A stretch of 64,000 nt of DNA. Source: Anaerolineae bacterium. GTDB lineage: Bacteria; Chloroflexota; Anaerolineae; Anaerolineales; Anaerolineaceae. The DNA lies in NCBI GenBank assembly GCA_013314735.1, contig JABUFD010000004.1, positions 186,001 to 250,000 of the forward strand, read 5' to 3'. Under the pieces are notes generated by a model. That model did no database searches. It was not told the origin of the DNA and was given only the letters and a program-made list of their open reading frames with translations. Each line of letters starts with the position of its first letter. The first letter of the stretch is position 1. Below are positions 50,831-60,800 of this stretch, in pieces. Both the position numbers and the translations under genes were made by a program.

Positions 50831-52138
50831 TTATTCCTCCGCAAGCGCGATCGGCGTTTCGTTATCCCCCTCTTTCTCCGGGAAATTCACAAGGAATGAG
50901 AATCCGAAGCTGATCAACATCAGCACCAGCGGGAATACTGTTAACAAAAAACGCGAGGCATTCCCCGGATTGGGACCGGGGTTGTTACCGCTCTCAAACT
51001 GGAACAGGACAAAGATCAGGTAAAAGGCAAAGCTGGTAAACAACCCGTTGAGTCGGTTCATGAAACCCAGCGCATTGGAGATGATCCCCTCCCGCCGCAA
51101 GTTGTACTTTTTCGTGTCTTCATCCATGATCTTGGCGCCAATCAAGTCCATCGTGGTGATCACCCCGGCGAAACCAAAGCCGACCATGGCGCTGCCGATG
51201 ATCGCAGTTGCCAATGAATTCGCGAAAAAGAGGGGAACGAAAGCAACCGCAAGCGAGATCAAGGCAATCCGCCAGATCGGGATCAGGGAATACTTTTTTA
51301 CCAGACGCGCCCAGACTGCCACGCAACCGATCGCGATCAACAATACGGATGCGAACAAAATTGTCGATTGCCCGTCTGGAATCTGCAGGGTGTACTTGAC
51401 AAAGAAGGGTAACGAAGCCAGCACCAGCGACATCGCTGCGGAATAGAATGCGTTGGTAAAACCCGCCAGCCAGAATTTGCGGTTCAGGAATAAACTCTTG
51501 AGGCTGTGCCAGAATTTTGGCTTTTCCTCCTCCTCCTGGAAACCAACTTCTTTAGAAGTAAAGGTCATATACAGGATCACACCCCCGCCCAGGATGCCGT
51601 ACAGGATTGCGGTCATGCTGAATCCGATTGCCCCGGTAACGAGCGGGGTCAGGGCAATGCTGATGATCATGGCGACCAGCTGAAAGGCCTGGCGCATGGC
51701 GTTGGTCCGGGCGCGGCTGGCATCGGTCTGGAACATTTCGGGGAACAGGGCTCCGTAATTGGCGTTGATCACGCTGTCAAGCGTGCCGGTGAGAATGTAA
51801 AACAGCATGGCATAGGCAAAAAGGGAATTGCCTGAAAGAAACGCGGGGGTGCTGTAGAAAGCGATGAAACACAGCACCAACAGCGGCGTGCCGATTACCA
51901 GCCAGGGGCGACGGCGCCCCCAGCGGGTGCGTGTCCGATCAGAGAGAAAGCCGTAGACAGGGTTGTCGATGGCGTCGATGAAAGTGTACCAGAACAGGAT
52001 CGAGGACAATTGCAGTGTGGTCAATCCCAGCCTGTCCACATAATAGATCGCAGCGTAGGTTTTGAACATGTTGATCGGGATTGAGGTGCCAAACATCCCA
52101 ATGGCATAATTGAATGATTTCATCCGGGGTTCACTCAT
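50831..52138 (-). CDS. GPH/MelB-family MFS transporter
   Basis: A 435-residue 12-helix carrier of the glycoside-pentoside-hexuronide type. The family loop is in YGFLSDRTRTRWGRRRPWLV, and an Asp-rich helix begins TFIDAIDNPVYG. It should import a sugar or glycoside with Na or H. It stands alone; no glycosidase or regulator is next to it. The N-terminus is close to MSEPRMKSFNYAIGMFG. Confidence 0.9.
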   Translation of the reverse strand: MSEPRMKSFNYAIGMFGTSIPINMFKTYAAIYYVDRLGLTTLQLSSILFWYTFIDAIDNPVYGFLSDRTRTRWGRRRPWLVIGTPLLVLCFIAFYSTPAFLSGNSLFAYAMLFYILTGTLDSVINANYGALFPEMFQTDASRARTNAMRQAFQLVAMIISIALTPLVTGAIGFSMTAILYGILGGGVILYMTFTSKEVGFQEEEEKPKFWHSLKSLFLNRKFWLAGFTNAFYSAAMSLVLASLPFFVKYTLQIPDGQSTILFASVLLIAIGCVAVWARLVKKYSLIPIWRIALISLAVAFVPLFFANSLATAIIGSAMVGFGFAGVITTMDLIGAKIMDEDTKKYNLRREGIISNALGFMNRLNGLFTSFAFYLIFVLFQFESGNNPGPNPGNASRFLLTVFPLVLMLISFGFSFLVNFPEKEGDNETPIALAEE

Positions 52139-52353
52139 GGAATCGACTCCTTTTTCTAGAAATGGCCTGTTACCCAGCGTGCGGATTGGTGATACGCACG
52201 GCTAACAATCATTATTATGGTATCAGGTTTTACCATTTCTACATACAACAGAAACGGACCTTTACAGCTCCGGGTTTGGAATCACACTCGTTGTCACCGC
52301 CCTGCAGCTGCTGCAGTGTTGTGTTAGAACGCTCGATGAAAAGAAAGGTAAAA

Positions 52354-52383
52354 AACGTCCCGCCGGCAATTCGGCGGGACGTT
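52354..52383 (-). terminator. Terminator of the rpmH-jag operon
   Basis: A perfect 12-bp stem, AACGTCCCGCCG with CGGCGGGACGTT, and a 6-base loop. On the minus strand it is followed by a T-run, 13 bases after the jag stop. Confidence 0.9.
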
Positions 52384-52395
52384 GGACAAACCTGT

Positions 52396-53196
52396 TTATT
52401 TACGTTTGGGGAGGATCGTTACCTTGCGATTGGGAGCTTCACCAACGCTTTCTGTGGTAACTCCCTCATGGGAGCGTAAGGCCAGGTGGATGATGCGGCG
52501 CTCACTGGCCGACATCGGTTCCAAAACTTGCCGCCGACCGGTTTTGACTGCCTGGTCAGCCATGCGCAGTGCCAGTTGGCGGATTTGCTGCTCACGGCGC
52601 TGGCGGTACCCCTGCACATCCACCATCAGGGGAATCAACCGCCCCACCTGTTTGTTCACAATCAGGGAGGCGATATACTGCAAGGCGTTCAATGTTTCGG
52701 AACGGCGCCCGATCAGGATGCTCAGGTCGCGGCCTTCGATATCGACCCATAATATCTCTTCGTCCATGTCATCTTCAGGATCGATAAAATGGGCTTTCAC
52801 TTCCGCTGAGATGCGCATCTTCTCCAGCAATTCTTCCACCACCGTCGCGGCATAACGTGCGATGGCATCTTTATCATTGGAGATGTCTTCTGCCGGTAGC
52901 TCTGCGGCGGCAGCCTGCTGAGTGACAGGTTGGGCAGGCTCAGCCTGTGGGGCTTCCACTTTTTTCTGGCTTGCCGCTTTCGCCTCTGCTTCTGCAGCAA
53001 TTTCTGCTTCCGCGCCAATCCGGATGATCCGAACCGTGGCGTCACGACCACCGATACCCAGGAAACCAGGGCGGGGATGCTCCAGAATTTCCACCTGCAC
53101 CTGGGTACGGGTCAGGCCCAATGCTTCCAGGCCCTCGTCAATCGCTTGTTCCACCGTTTGGGCGGTAATTTCAACTACATTCTTCACATCAGCCAT
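52396..53196 (-). CDS. jag: Jag/KhpB-type RNA-binding protein (Jag-N, KH, R3H)
   Basis: A 266-residue cytoplasmic RNA-binding protein. The Jag N-terminal domain (about 1-55) has VEQAIDEGLEALGL and HPRPGFLGIGGRDA. An Ala/Gln/Glu-rich linker (about 65-105) follows, then a KH domain (IEGRDLSILIGRRSETLNAL) and a C-terminal R3H domain (VLEPMSASERRIIHLALRSH). KhpB proteins, with KhpA, bind many transcripts and affect cell elongation. The last gene of the rpmH-yidC operon, its common place. Confidence 0.94.
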   Translation of the reverse strand: MADVKNVVEITAQTVEQAIDEGLEALGLTRTQVQVEILEHPRPGFLGIGGRDATVRIIRIGAEAEIAAEAEAKAASQKKVEAPQAEPAQPVTQQAAAAELPAEDISNDKDAIARYAATVVEELLEKMRISAEVKAHFIDPEDDMDEEILWVDIEGRDLSILIGRRSETLNALQYIASLIVNKQVGRLIPLMVDVQGYRQRREQQIRQLALRMADQAVKTGRRQVLEPMSASERRIIHLALRSHEGVTTESVGEAPNRKVTILPKRK

Positions 53197-53216
53197 TTCA
53201 TCCGCTCCTTTCTGGC

Positions 53217-54008
53217 TTATGCCTTTTTACTGTAAGGCTGGGTTTTCTTTTTGGGCAGCAAGTTTTCCCAGTGCACATTGCCCATGATGGCATATTGCAA
53301 AATACCCACCAGGTTCGACACCACAAAGTACAGCGACAGGCCGGAAGCGAGTGTGTAAGCAAGATACCCCATGAAGAGCGGCATATATAACGACATCATC
53401 TTGCTCATCTGGGCGCTCTGGTCGGTTGGATCAGCGGAGGGAGGAGTGATCAGCTTGGATTGAATGTAAGTGGTCACCGCTACAATAATCGCCATGATCG
53501 GGATGGCAAACGGCAGCCAGGAAACCACAATCTGGTCAGGCTGGCCAAGATTCATCCACAGGAAGTTGCTGTTCAAAGGAAGCAGTTCGGGGTTGAACCA
53601 GAACGAACCTTTATAGGTCAGGTTGGTCAGGTCAAACATCTGCATCGGGGTTTGTGCCATGGCGCGAATCACGCTCTGGTACAGGCCGAGGATCAGCGGG
53701 AACTGGATCAAGGTTGGCAGGCACGAAGCAAACGGGCTGACCCCTTTTTCCTTGTAATACTTCATCTGTTCCTGCGCCAGTTTCTCCCGGTCATCTTTAA
53801 ATTTTTCCTGGGTTTTTTTCCACTCAGGATCATTGTTCATTTCCTGCATGGCACGGGAACTGGTGATCTGCTTCGCTGTCAGCGGGTAAGTGATGACGCG
53901 GATCAGGATCGTGAACAGGATGATGGCGATGCCGAAATTCTGCCCCAGGTATTTATAGATCAATAACAAAACATTGGTGAAGGGTTGTATGATTAAACTT
54001 TCCCACAT
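53217..54008 (-). CDS. yidC: Membrane protein insertase YidC/Oxa1
   Basis: A 263-residue short-form YidC, without the large periplasmic domain. It starts with the amphipathic N-terminus and first helix near LLLIYKYLGQNFGIAIILFT, has the conserved cytoplasmic coiled loop (MQEMNNDPEWKKTQEKFKDD), then FASCLPTLIQFPLILGLYQS and four later helices. The Arg at TILIRVITYPLT is the catalytic groove Arg. It inserts and folds membrane proteins. It sits after the PQQ propeller gene by 11 bases. Confidence 0.95.
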   Translation of the reverse strand: MWESLIIQPFTNVLLLIYKYLGQNFGIAIILFTILIRVITYPLTAKQITSSRAMQEMNNDPEWKKTQEKFKDDREKLAQEQMKYYKEKGVSPFASCLPTLIQFPLILGLYQSVIRAMAQTPMQMFDLTNLTYKGSFWFNPELLPLNSNFLWMNLGQPDQIVVSWLPFAIPIMAIIVAVTTYIQSKLITPPSADPTDQSAQMSKMMSLYMPLFMGYLAYTLASGLSLYFVVSNLVGILQYAIMGNVHWENLLPKKKTQPYSKKA

Positions 54009-54019
54009 GGTAATTCTCC

Positions 54020-55117
54020 TTATTTCTCGGGCAGAAAGTTCCAGACCGCGTTGCCATTGGCATCATAGGCCGCCATCAGTTGATCGCTGCCCTGGGTGAG
54101 GGGGATGATGATCAGGTCACCCACCACCACCGGGTTGCTGTGCAATGAACCGGTGGCATCTGATATCGATCGGGTCCATTCCTTGGAGCCATCGACCGGA
54201 TTGAAAGCAATCACATCACGGTCCCTGGTTACAGCAACCAGCAGGTCGCCCAATGTCGTTAAACGGGCAGTGATCGGGCTTCCAGTACTGGCAGACCAGA
54301 CCTGGTCGCCGTTCTCGGAATCAAGGGCATACACAGTACCAGCCGCATCGCCAATGAACAACATCCCATCCCACACTTCGGGGGTGGACCACACGTAATC
54401 ATTCACGCTGGCGGTCCAGATAATTTCACCGTCCCCGGTGGAAACTGCCAGGACTTCCCGGTTGAGTGTGCCCACGTAAAGCACACCATCCAATAATGCC
54501 GGGCTGCCACTGACCGCCCCCAATAAGTCGGTTTTCCATTCCAATTCACCGGTGTTGATATCGAACGCGTACAGGAAATGATCCATCGAGGTCACGTATA
54601 CATGTGTTTCATCCAACACCGGGGTGGACCAGTTGACCTGCTCGGTTTTCATCTTGAAAGCCAGGTCACCATTAAGGTCAAGTGCGTACACCGAATAATC
54701 TGCGGAAGGGGCAAAGAGAAGGTCATTGCCAAAAGTTGCGCCGCCGATAAATTTATCACGGGCACCCTCAAAGACCCAGTTCTCCCCACCGTCACTGGCA
54801 TTATAACTGTGGATACTCGACTTGAAATCGCCGACAATCACCTGATCTTCCACCACCAGCGCGGGCGCATAAAAAGAAACCCGCGCGTTCGGTTTTTCCG
54901 GCGCGGTCCACACCAATGAACCGCTCTCGGCATCCACCGCGTACAGGATCGATCCGGCTGTCAGGTATACCACGCCAGATTCGGGGTCAGCAGCCACGTT
55001 AGGCCAGCTCTGACCGGCACTGAGGGCGCTGCCGGAACAGGAGGCCAGCAAAACCGCACCCAATAACAGCAGACTTAACAATTGATACCAATTTTTTTTC
55101 ATATTCACATCTTTCAT
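54020..55117 (-). CDS. PQQ-type beta-propeller lipoprotein
   Basis: A 365-residue protein. A lipoprotein signal ends in the lipobox LLASC near residue 27. About seven PQQ-like blades follow, with repeated motifs such as VYAVDAESGSLVWTAPE, LYAFDINTGELEWKTDLL, VLAVSTGDGEIIWTAS and VIAFNPVDGSKEWTRS. It looks like BamB, but no BAM outer-membrane system is visible. It is placed between yidD and yidC, adjacent to both, so a role near membrane-protein insertion is possible. A second start at 55102 would skip the first five residues. Confidence 0.88.
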   Translation of the reverse strand: MKDVNMKKNWYQLLSLLLLGAVLLASCSGSALSAGQSWPNVAADPESGVVYLTAGSILYAVDAESGSLVWTAPEKPNARVSFYAPALVVEDQVIVGDFKSSIHSYNASDGGENWVFEGARDKFIGGATFGNDLLFAPSADYSVYALDLNGDLAFKMKTEQVNWSTPVLDETHVYVTSMDHFLYAFDINTGELEWKTDLLGAVSGSPALLDGVLYVGTLNREVLAVSTGDGEIIWTASVNDYVWSTPEVWDGMLFIGDAAGTVYALDSENGDQVWSASTGSPITARLTTLGDLLVAVTRDRDVIAFNPVDGSKEWTRSISDATGSLHSNPVVVGDLIIIPLTQGSDQLMAAYDANGNAVWNFLPEK

Positions 55118-55456
55118 TCAGGGAATCGGGTCTATTCCACCCGGATTAAAAGGATTGCAGCGCAGGACGCGCCATGCTGCCAGCAATCCGCCTTTGACCG
55201 CACCGTGCTTATAGATGGCCTGATAGGCATAATGAGAACAGGTTGGGTAAAAACGGCAGGTATTTTGGGGAAGGGATGGTGAGATCAGCAGTTGATACAA
55301 ACGGATGGGCAGAAGCAGCATCAACCTTGGCAGGTAGCGCAGCTTAAATGGAATTTGACGCAAAGGAGGTTCCTCAGCGTTGGCACTTTGATATGCTTCT
55401 TCCTGTTCTGCTTCAGTAACAGGATCATTTCCATCAACTTCAGCCTGGCTGCACAT
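55118..55456 (-). CDS. yidD: Membrane protein insertion efficiency factor YidD
   Basis: A 112-residue protein from the ATG at 55456 (AAGGA just upstream), overlapping rnpA by 17 bases. The family core is [20 protein letters not shown] followed by [19 protein letters not shown]. The N-terminal 45 residues are an acidic extension. YidD helps YidC in a still unclear way. It is translationally linked to both neighbours. Confidence 0.93.
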   Translation of the reverse strand: MCSQAEVDGNDPVTEAEQEEAYQSANAEEPPLRQIPFKLRYLPRLMLLLPIRLYQLLISPSLPQNTCRFYPTCSHYAYQAIYKHGAVKGGLLAAWRVLRCNPFNPGGIDPIP

Positions 55457-55805
55457 CGTTTCCTTCCAGAAACCCGGCGCGCCGCAACAAGGTGAGAACC
55501 GCAGCTTCCATTTCCTGGTAACTGGCATCCACAATCGGTTTTCTTGCGAGCAGGAGGAAGTCCCATCCTGCTGGCAGACGGGAGTATGCTTGCTGCATGA
55601 TTGCTTTCAAGCGCCGTCTGACCTTGTTTCGAATGACCGCTTTTCCCAGCCGTTTTCCTGTGATTACGCCAACCCGGCTCACGCCGGCGGGGTCATCGCT
55701 TTGGGGTGCTGTCAAAAGCACCAATAACCGGTTACTCTGGGATACGCCTTCACTCCGCAGCCGCTGGATATCTTTCTGCTGTCTGAGCCGAAACTCACGT
55801 TTCAA
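55440..55805 (-). CDS. rnpA: Ribonuclease P protein component
   Basis: A 121-residue protein from the TTG at 55805, chosen because it gives the usual N-terminus [17 protein letters not shown]; a TTG at 55868 would add 21 unusual residues. The RNR signature is in [19 protein letters not shown]. It binds the RNA of RNase P and aids tRNA 5' processing. Position right after rpmH is conserved in bacteria. Confidence 0.93.
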   Translation of the reverse strand: MKREFRLRQQKDIQRLRSEGVSQSNRLLVLLTAPQSDDPAGVSRVGVITGKRLGKAVIRNKVRRRLKAIMQQAYSRLPAGWDFLLLARKPIVDASYQEMEAAVLTLLRRAGFLEGNDVQPG

Positions 55806-55915
55806 TTGAACCTGTCTGCTTTCCGCTCCTTTTTGGGGATAACCCTCCTTGAGAAGGGCTATCCTCAAAAAGAACGCGATTTTTCAAGACACCAGCCGGT
55901 TACGTTCACCTATGC

Positions 55916-56086
55916 TTACCAGCGCACATGCTTGGTGAAGTTGTTGGCTTTCACCGTTAAAGCTTTGCGGCCCTTCAGACGGCGGCGTTTGAGCACCTCG
56001 CGTCCGGTTGCTGTCGACATTCGTTCACGGAAACCATGAACACGAACGCGGCGGCGTTTTTTCGGTTGATAAGTTCGCTTTGGCAT
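55916..56086 (-). CDS. rpmH: Ribosomal protein bL34
   Basis: A 56-residue basic protein from the ATG at 56086, with GAGG upstream. It opens [19 protein letters not shown], then [20 protein letters not shown], both diagnostic for bL34. The C-terminus is slightly extended ([12 protein letters not shown]). It starts the rpmH-rnpA-yidD-propeller-yidC-jag operon. dnaA, often the next gene, is not present. Confidence 0.96.
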   Translation of the reverse strand: MPKRTYQPKKRRRVRVHGFRERMSTATGREVLKRRRLKGRKALTVKANNFTKHVRW

Positions 56087-56219
56087 TGTGTTTCTACCTC
56101 TTTGTCTAGATTTTCTTTGTTGCAAAGAATCTGCGCCGTTAAAAGCGCTTGCCAATTATACCGTAGCAAGTTTTACGCGTCAATCAAAAGTGCTGGTTTC
56201 TGCTGGGATTGGAAGCCGT

Positions 56220-57668
56220 TTACAGCACATTTGTTTCCGGTTGATAGCGAGGCGGGAAAACATCCGCCGGAATCGGGTTGACATACGGTTCGGGCTGTAC
56301 ACTGCGAAATTCTGCCCATGCCTGCTGAATCAAATCAGGTTGCAGCACGCACTCAATTGCAGCCAATGCCATGGTTTTGGCTGCATGCATCATCCCCTTG
56401 TGCCCGACCGATGTCGCACCAAATGCGGTTACCGCCCACGAATGCCCGGGTGAACCAGCCGCGTAACAGGTGGTCCACAACATTGAACATGGCACGGTGC
56501 GCGACAGGTCACCCACATCGGTTGAACCACCGCCAATATGCCCCTCATCCAACGAAGGCAGCACCTTGCCGATGATCGGTTGATGTACCAGTTCTGCCGC
56601 CATTGCGCGCCATTCCGGCTTCAATTGAAAGGATTCCAGCCGTTTCAGCGCTTGTTCCGGTGTGAATCCCAACTGTTCATGTACTTTTCGAGCAAATTCC
56701 AGTTCTGCTTCGGTGTAGGTAATATCACCGACCAGCTTCATCTGCTCATATTGCAAATCGGCCAGAACACCATTGGGCAGGGTGCTGCTGGTGGCGGATT
56801 CAAATATTTCTTCCATCTCGGTTTCGGTCATCATCGCTGAACCCCTGGCAACCTTGCGAACCCGTTCCGTCACGTGCACCAGGTTTTTAGGGTCGTGCGC
56901 ACGAATGTAGTACCACACTTCGGCCCGATCGGGGACAATATTCGGTGCGCGGCCGCCGTCAGTGATCACGTAATGCAAGCGCACATCGCCAGTGACATGC
57001 TCACGCAGGTAATTCACTCCGACATTCATCAATTCCACCGCATCCAGCGCAGAACGACCCAGGTGTGGTGCACCGCCAGCATGCGCAGTTTTCCCGTGAA
57101 AACGGAACCGCATGTGGTTCACGCCGACATCGCTTCCTTTGGAAGCAAACGTCAGTGAACTGGGATGAAAGTTAAAAGCAACATCCAGGTCATTGAACAG
57201 TCCGGCGCGCTGCATGAATGTCTTGCCCGCGCCACCCTCTTCTGCCGGACAGCCATAATAGCGGACAGTACCGGACACCCGTTCGGTGGAGAGCCATTGT
57301 TTCAATCCAACCGCCGCAGCAAGGCATCCCACCCCCAGCAAATTGTGACCGCAGCCATGCCCCGGCCCATCCGGCACCACGGGCTCCTGTTCGGGCTGGG
57401 ATTTCTGCGAAAGCCCTCCCAGGGCATCAAATTCACCCGCGAAACCGATCACCGGTTTTCCACTGCCCCATTCCGCGATGAAGGCAGTGCTCATCCCTGC
57501 CACATCGTGGGTAACGTGAAAACCCTGGGAAGCCAGGTACTCCGCCTGCTGATGGGATGCAAAAAATTCACGGTATCCCAGTTCGGGGTGTTCCCAAATG
57601 GCATCTGAAATACGGGTAAATTCCTGCTGATGCCGATCCAGCCATTGCAGCACGTCTTGCTTATTCAT
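56220..57668 (-). CDS. M20-family amidohydrolase (AbgB-like)
   Basis: A 482-residue metal-dependent amidohydrolase from the ATG at 57668, with AGGAGG five bases upstream. Metal ligands are visible in GHGCGHNLLGVGCLA and YGCPAEEGGAGKTFM; a further ligand His lies near HIGGGSTDVGDLSR and CSMLWTT. The lid domain is in the middle. It is closest in look to AbgB, which splits p-aminobenzoyl-glutamate, but substrates of this group vary. No partner abgA or transporter gene is adjacent. Confidence 0.9.
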   Translation of the reverse strand: MNKQDVLQWLDRHQQEFTRISDAIWEHPELGYREFFASHQQAEYLASQGFHVTHDVAGMSTAFIAEWGSGKPVIGFAGEFDALGGLSQKSQPEQEPVVPDGPGHGCGHNLLGVGCLAAAVGLKQWLSTERVSGTVRYYGCPAEEGGAGKTFMQRAGLFNDLDVAFNFHPSSLTFASKGSDVGVNHMRFRFHGKTAHAGGAPHLGRSALDAVELMNVGVNYLREHVTGDVRLHYVITDGGRAPNIVPDRAEVWYYIRAHDPKNLVHVTERVRKVARGSAMMTETEMEEIFESATSSTLPNGVLADLQYEQMKLVGDITYTEAELEFARKVHEQLGFTPEQALKRLESFQLKPEWRAMAAELVHQPIIGKVLPSLDEGHIGGGSTDVGDLSRTVPCSMLWTTCYAAGSPGHSWAVTAFGATSVGHKGMMHAAKTMALAAIECVLQPDLIQQAWAEFRSVQPEPYVNPIPADVFPPRYQPETNVL

Positions 57669-57838
57669 CGTTGCCTCCTGTTGTGTTCCTGGTTCTACGA
57701 AGTGAAAACAGCTCCTGCATGGCTTTCGCAGAAGATGCTGCCTGCCATTATATCCCATCATGACCCGTTACTGGAATCCATGATGCTGTTTCAGCAGGGC
57801 ATTTGCTGCAAATCGGTTACAATGGAACTGGAGGAATC

Positions 57839-60800
57839 ATGGCTGCGAACCAGTTGAAAGAGGCGATTGAACTCGCAAAATCGGGCGACCTGATTACCGC
57901 CCGACAGGCTTTTGTTGCCATCATCAAAACAGATCCGCAGCAAGTACTCGCCTGGCTGTGGCTTGCGGACCTGGTGGAAGACCCCCAGGAAAAGATTAAC
58001 CTGCTGGAACGCTGCCAGAAGATCAACCCGGATGACCCAATGGTCCGCGAAGCATTGGTGCATTTCAAGGGACAAACCCTCCCGCCCGACCAAATGCCAG
58101 ATCCTATTTCCCCGGATGATGTCCGTGCTATGTATGAAACAGAGGATCACACCAGGTCTGCCAGGAAGAAGACTGGCTGGTTGAAATCATTGGCATGGCT
58201 GGTGCTGATATCCGGTATGCTGACCGGGCTGTACTTCGCCATTCCATTGATTCGCCAGATTCAACTCCCGCTTTCTGCCGCAGCCAGCACTGCCAATGCC
58301 CAGGCGCATAACCCCGCGGCAGCTACCTGGACACCCCAGAGCACCCCCACCCCCACCATCACTCCCACCGGTACGCCCGTGCTGCCGGTTGGTTTTGGCA
58401 CTCAACAACCGCCGGCAGCGGCTCCGATTACCCTATGGGACGCAGATCAACTCGTCCCATTTGCAGAATGGGGAAGCGGGGTGGTGCTTCACAGCCAATC
58501 CCTGCCGGATGGTACCATACTGGCACTGACCTCACGCGGATATTCACGCTTTGATGCTGCCAGTGGTGAGACCCTGGCGCAATGGAAGGCAGATGTCCCC
58601 TGGCGCAATGCAGTCGCCGACACAGCAGGCGATTGGATCCTCGTCGCTTCCACCGTAGGTCTGCAGGCTGCCCACAGCCAGAGCTTGGATCAGGCGGTTC
58701 TGCTAAACGATACCGCATTATCATGGAAGATCCTGGCAATTGCATCCGATGGGTCTTTCGCTGCCGCCGTGAATGGTGACAACCAGGTATCGGTATGGGA
58801 TTTACCCTCCGGCACGTTACGATTTGAACTGCCCGTCAATTATGGGCAGGTAACCGCACTGGCGCTTTCGCCTGATGGCACACAGATCGCTATCGGCGGC
58901 CATGTGGGCTTTGTCTGGTTGTTGGACAGCGGTTCCGGCAATGAAATCAATCGCTTTTTTGGCCTGGAAGGTGCGGTTAACGCCCTTGCATTTTCTTCCG
59001 ATGGCAGGTGGCTCGCTTCTGCCGGGGCACCTCGCACCGTTGCTGTTTGGGATCTGCCAGGAAGGAAAATCCACCACCATGTCTACCAGGAAATCAGCAG
59101 TGTCAGCGCCCTTGGTTGGTCACCAACCGCTGATGTGTTGGCCATCGGCCTCGATAATGGTGAAATCCTGGTATGGGATGATGGCGGACGAACACTCAGT
59201 GACACCCTTTCTCGCCACCATGCTGCCGTGCTGGGTTTCTCTTTCGCGCCTGGCGGCAGTGTGTTATATTCCTTTGCCAAAGACGGTGCCATCCTGGGGT
59301 GGGATTTGTCGCAGACCCTCACCTATCAAACGCTGTATCCTGACATTCCCGGCTCAACATTTGCCAGCGTGATTACGCCAAACGGGAAGTACCTGGTAAT
59401 GACTGGTTCTGGTTCCCAAATCCATATTTATGACCTGGCCACCCTGGTGGAGATTGCCACCCTGAAAGGGCATCTGGGCAGCGTGTATGCCCTGGATGTA
59501 TCGGCGGATGGCAAATATCTGCTGTCTGCCGGACGTGACGGCAGTGTGCGGCTGTGGTCATTGGAGGAATTCGACCTGGTGGCAAATCTCGGCAGCCATG
59601 CAGGTTATGCCCGATCGGCTGCCTTCTCCCCGGACGGCAGCCTGGCAGCCAGTGCCGGCGCCGATGAAATGGTGAAATTATGGGATTTACAGACCCTGAC
59701 CGAACGCCGTACCCTGGTGGGCCACACCGACCAGGTGCAGAGTGTGAGTTTTTCACCGGATGGGAGATTCCTGTTCTCCAGCGGTGACGACGGCACCGTG
59801 CGGCAATGGGATGTGCAGGACGGCCGGCTGACGGAGACCTTTGAAAGCAACACCCTCCTCCCAATTGTTACAGTATACCTGCTTCCCGATGGGGAACAAT
59901 TTCTCAGCGGTGATAGTGAAGGCATCCTTACCCTGTGGAGCCTGTCCGCCGGGGCACCGGTTGCCCATTTGCGCGGGCACGAAGAAAGTATCAATGCCAT
60001 CACTGCATCGCCTGACGGCGCGTTGTTTGCCACCGGTGATGCTGGTGGTAAGTTGATCCTGTGGGATGCTGCCAGTCTGGAACCCATCCGAGTCCTCACC
60101 CCGCATACCAATCCCCTGGTGGGAATGGGATTCACCGATAACATCCGCGCCTTTTTCAGTATGGACCGTGACGGCATGGTGCTGCGATGGGAAACCAGCG
60201 GTATGCAGCCACCCATGCAGTACGGGGCATTTACCAGTGTTGTGGCCGCTGCGGCGATTGCGCCAGGAGGGAACCTGGCTGCAGTCGCGGGAATGGATCG
60301 CACCATCCGTGTGATTGACCTGTTACAGGGTGATCTGCGATACCAGGTGCGGGGACTGGCGGAAACCGTCAGCACACTTTCCTTTTCGCCCGGTGGTACC
60401 CACCTGGCAGGCGGATTTGATGATGGCAGTATCCGTTTTTGGGCTGCCAGTACAGGGGTGGAACAACTGTTGATCGCCGGGGCAAATGCCAGCCGCGTGA
60501 CATTGATCCAGTTTGAGCCCTCCGGCCGTGTCTTGCTCGTGGGCCGCGCCAACCACACCATTGAACGGCGCGATGTACGCTCTGGCGCGCTGTTGGAAAC
60601 AATGGTTGGTCATTCTGGCGCAATCACCGCCCTGCAATTCGCCCCCAACGGGGTAACCCTTGCCAGCGGATCTGCAGATGGCATGGTATTCCTCTGGGAC
60701 ACCGATGACAACTCGATCCTGCGCCGGATTAACGCCCACGAACAGGCTGTCACCGGGCTTCAATTCTCTGCCAATGGTGAGTGGTTGGTCAGCAGTTCAT

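Noticed and set aside
55800-56220. Replication origin next to rpmH
   Set aside because: No dnaA or dnaN and no cluster of DnaA boxes can be seen; the neighbour is an amidohydrolase.
59605-60561. 318-codon frame antisense to the WD40 giant protein
   Set aside because: Shadow of repeated sequence; no independent signals.
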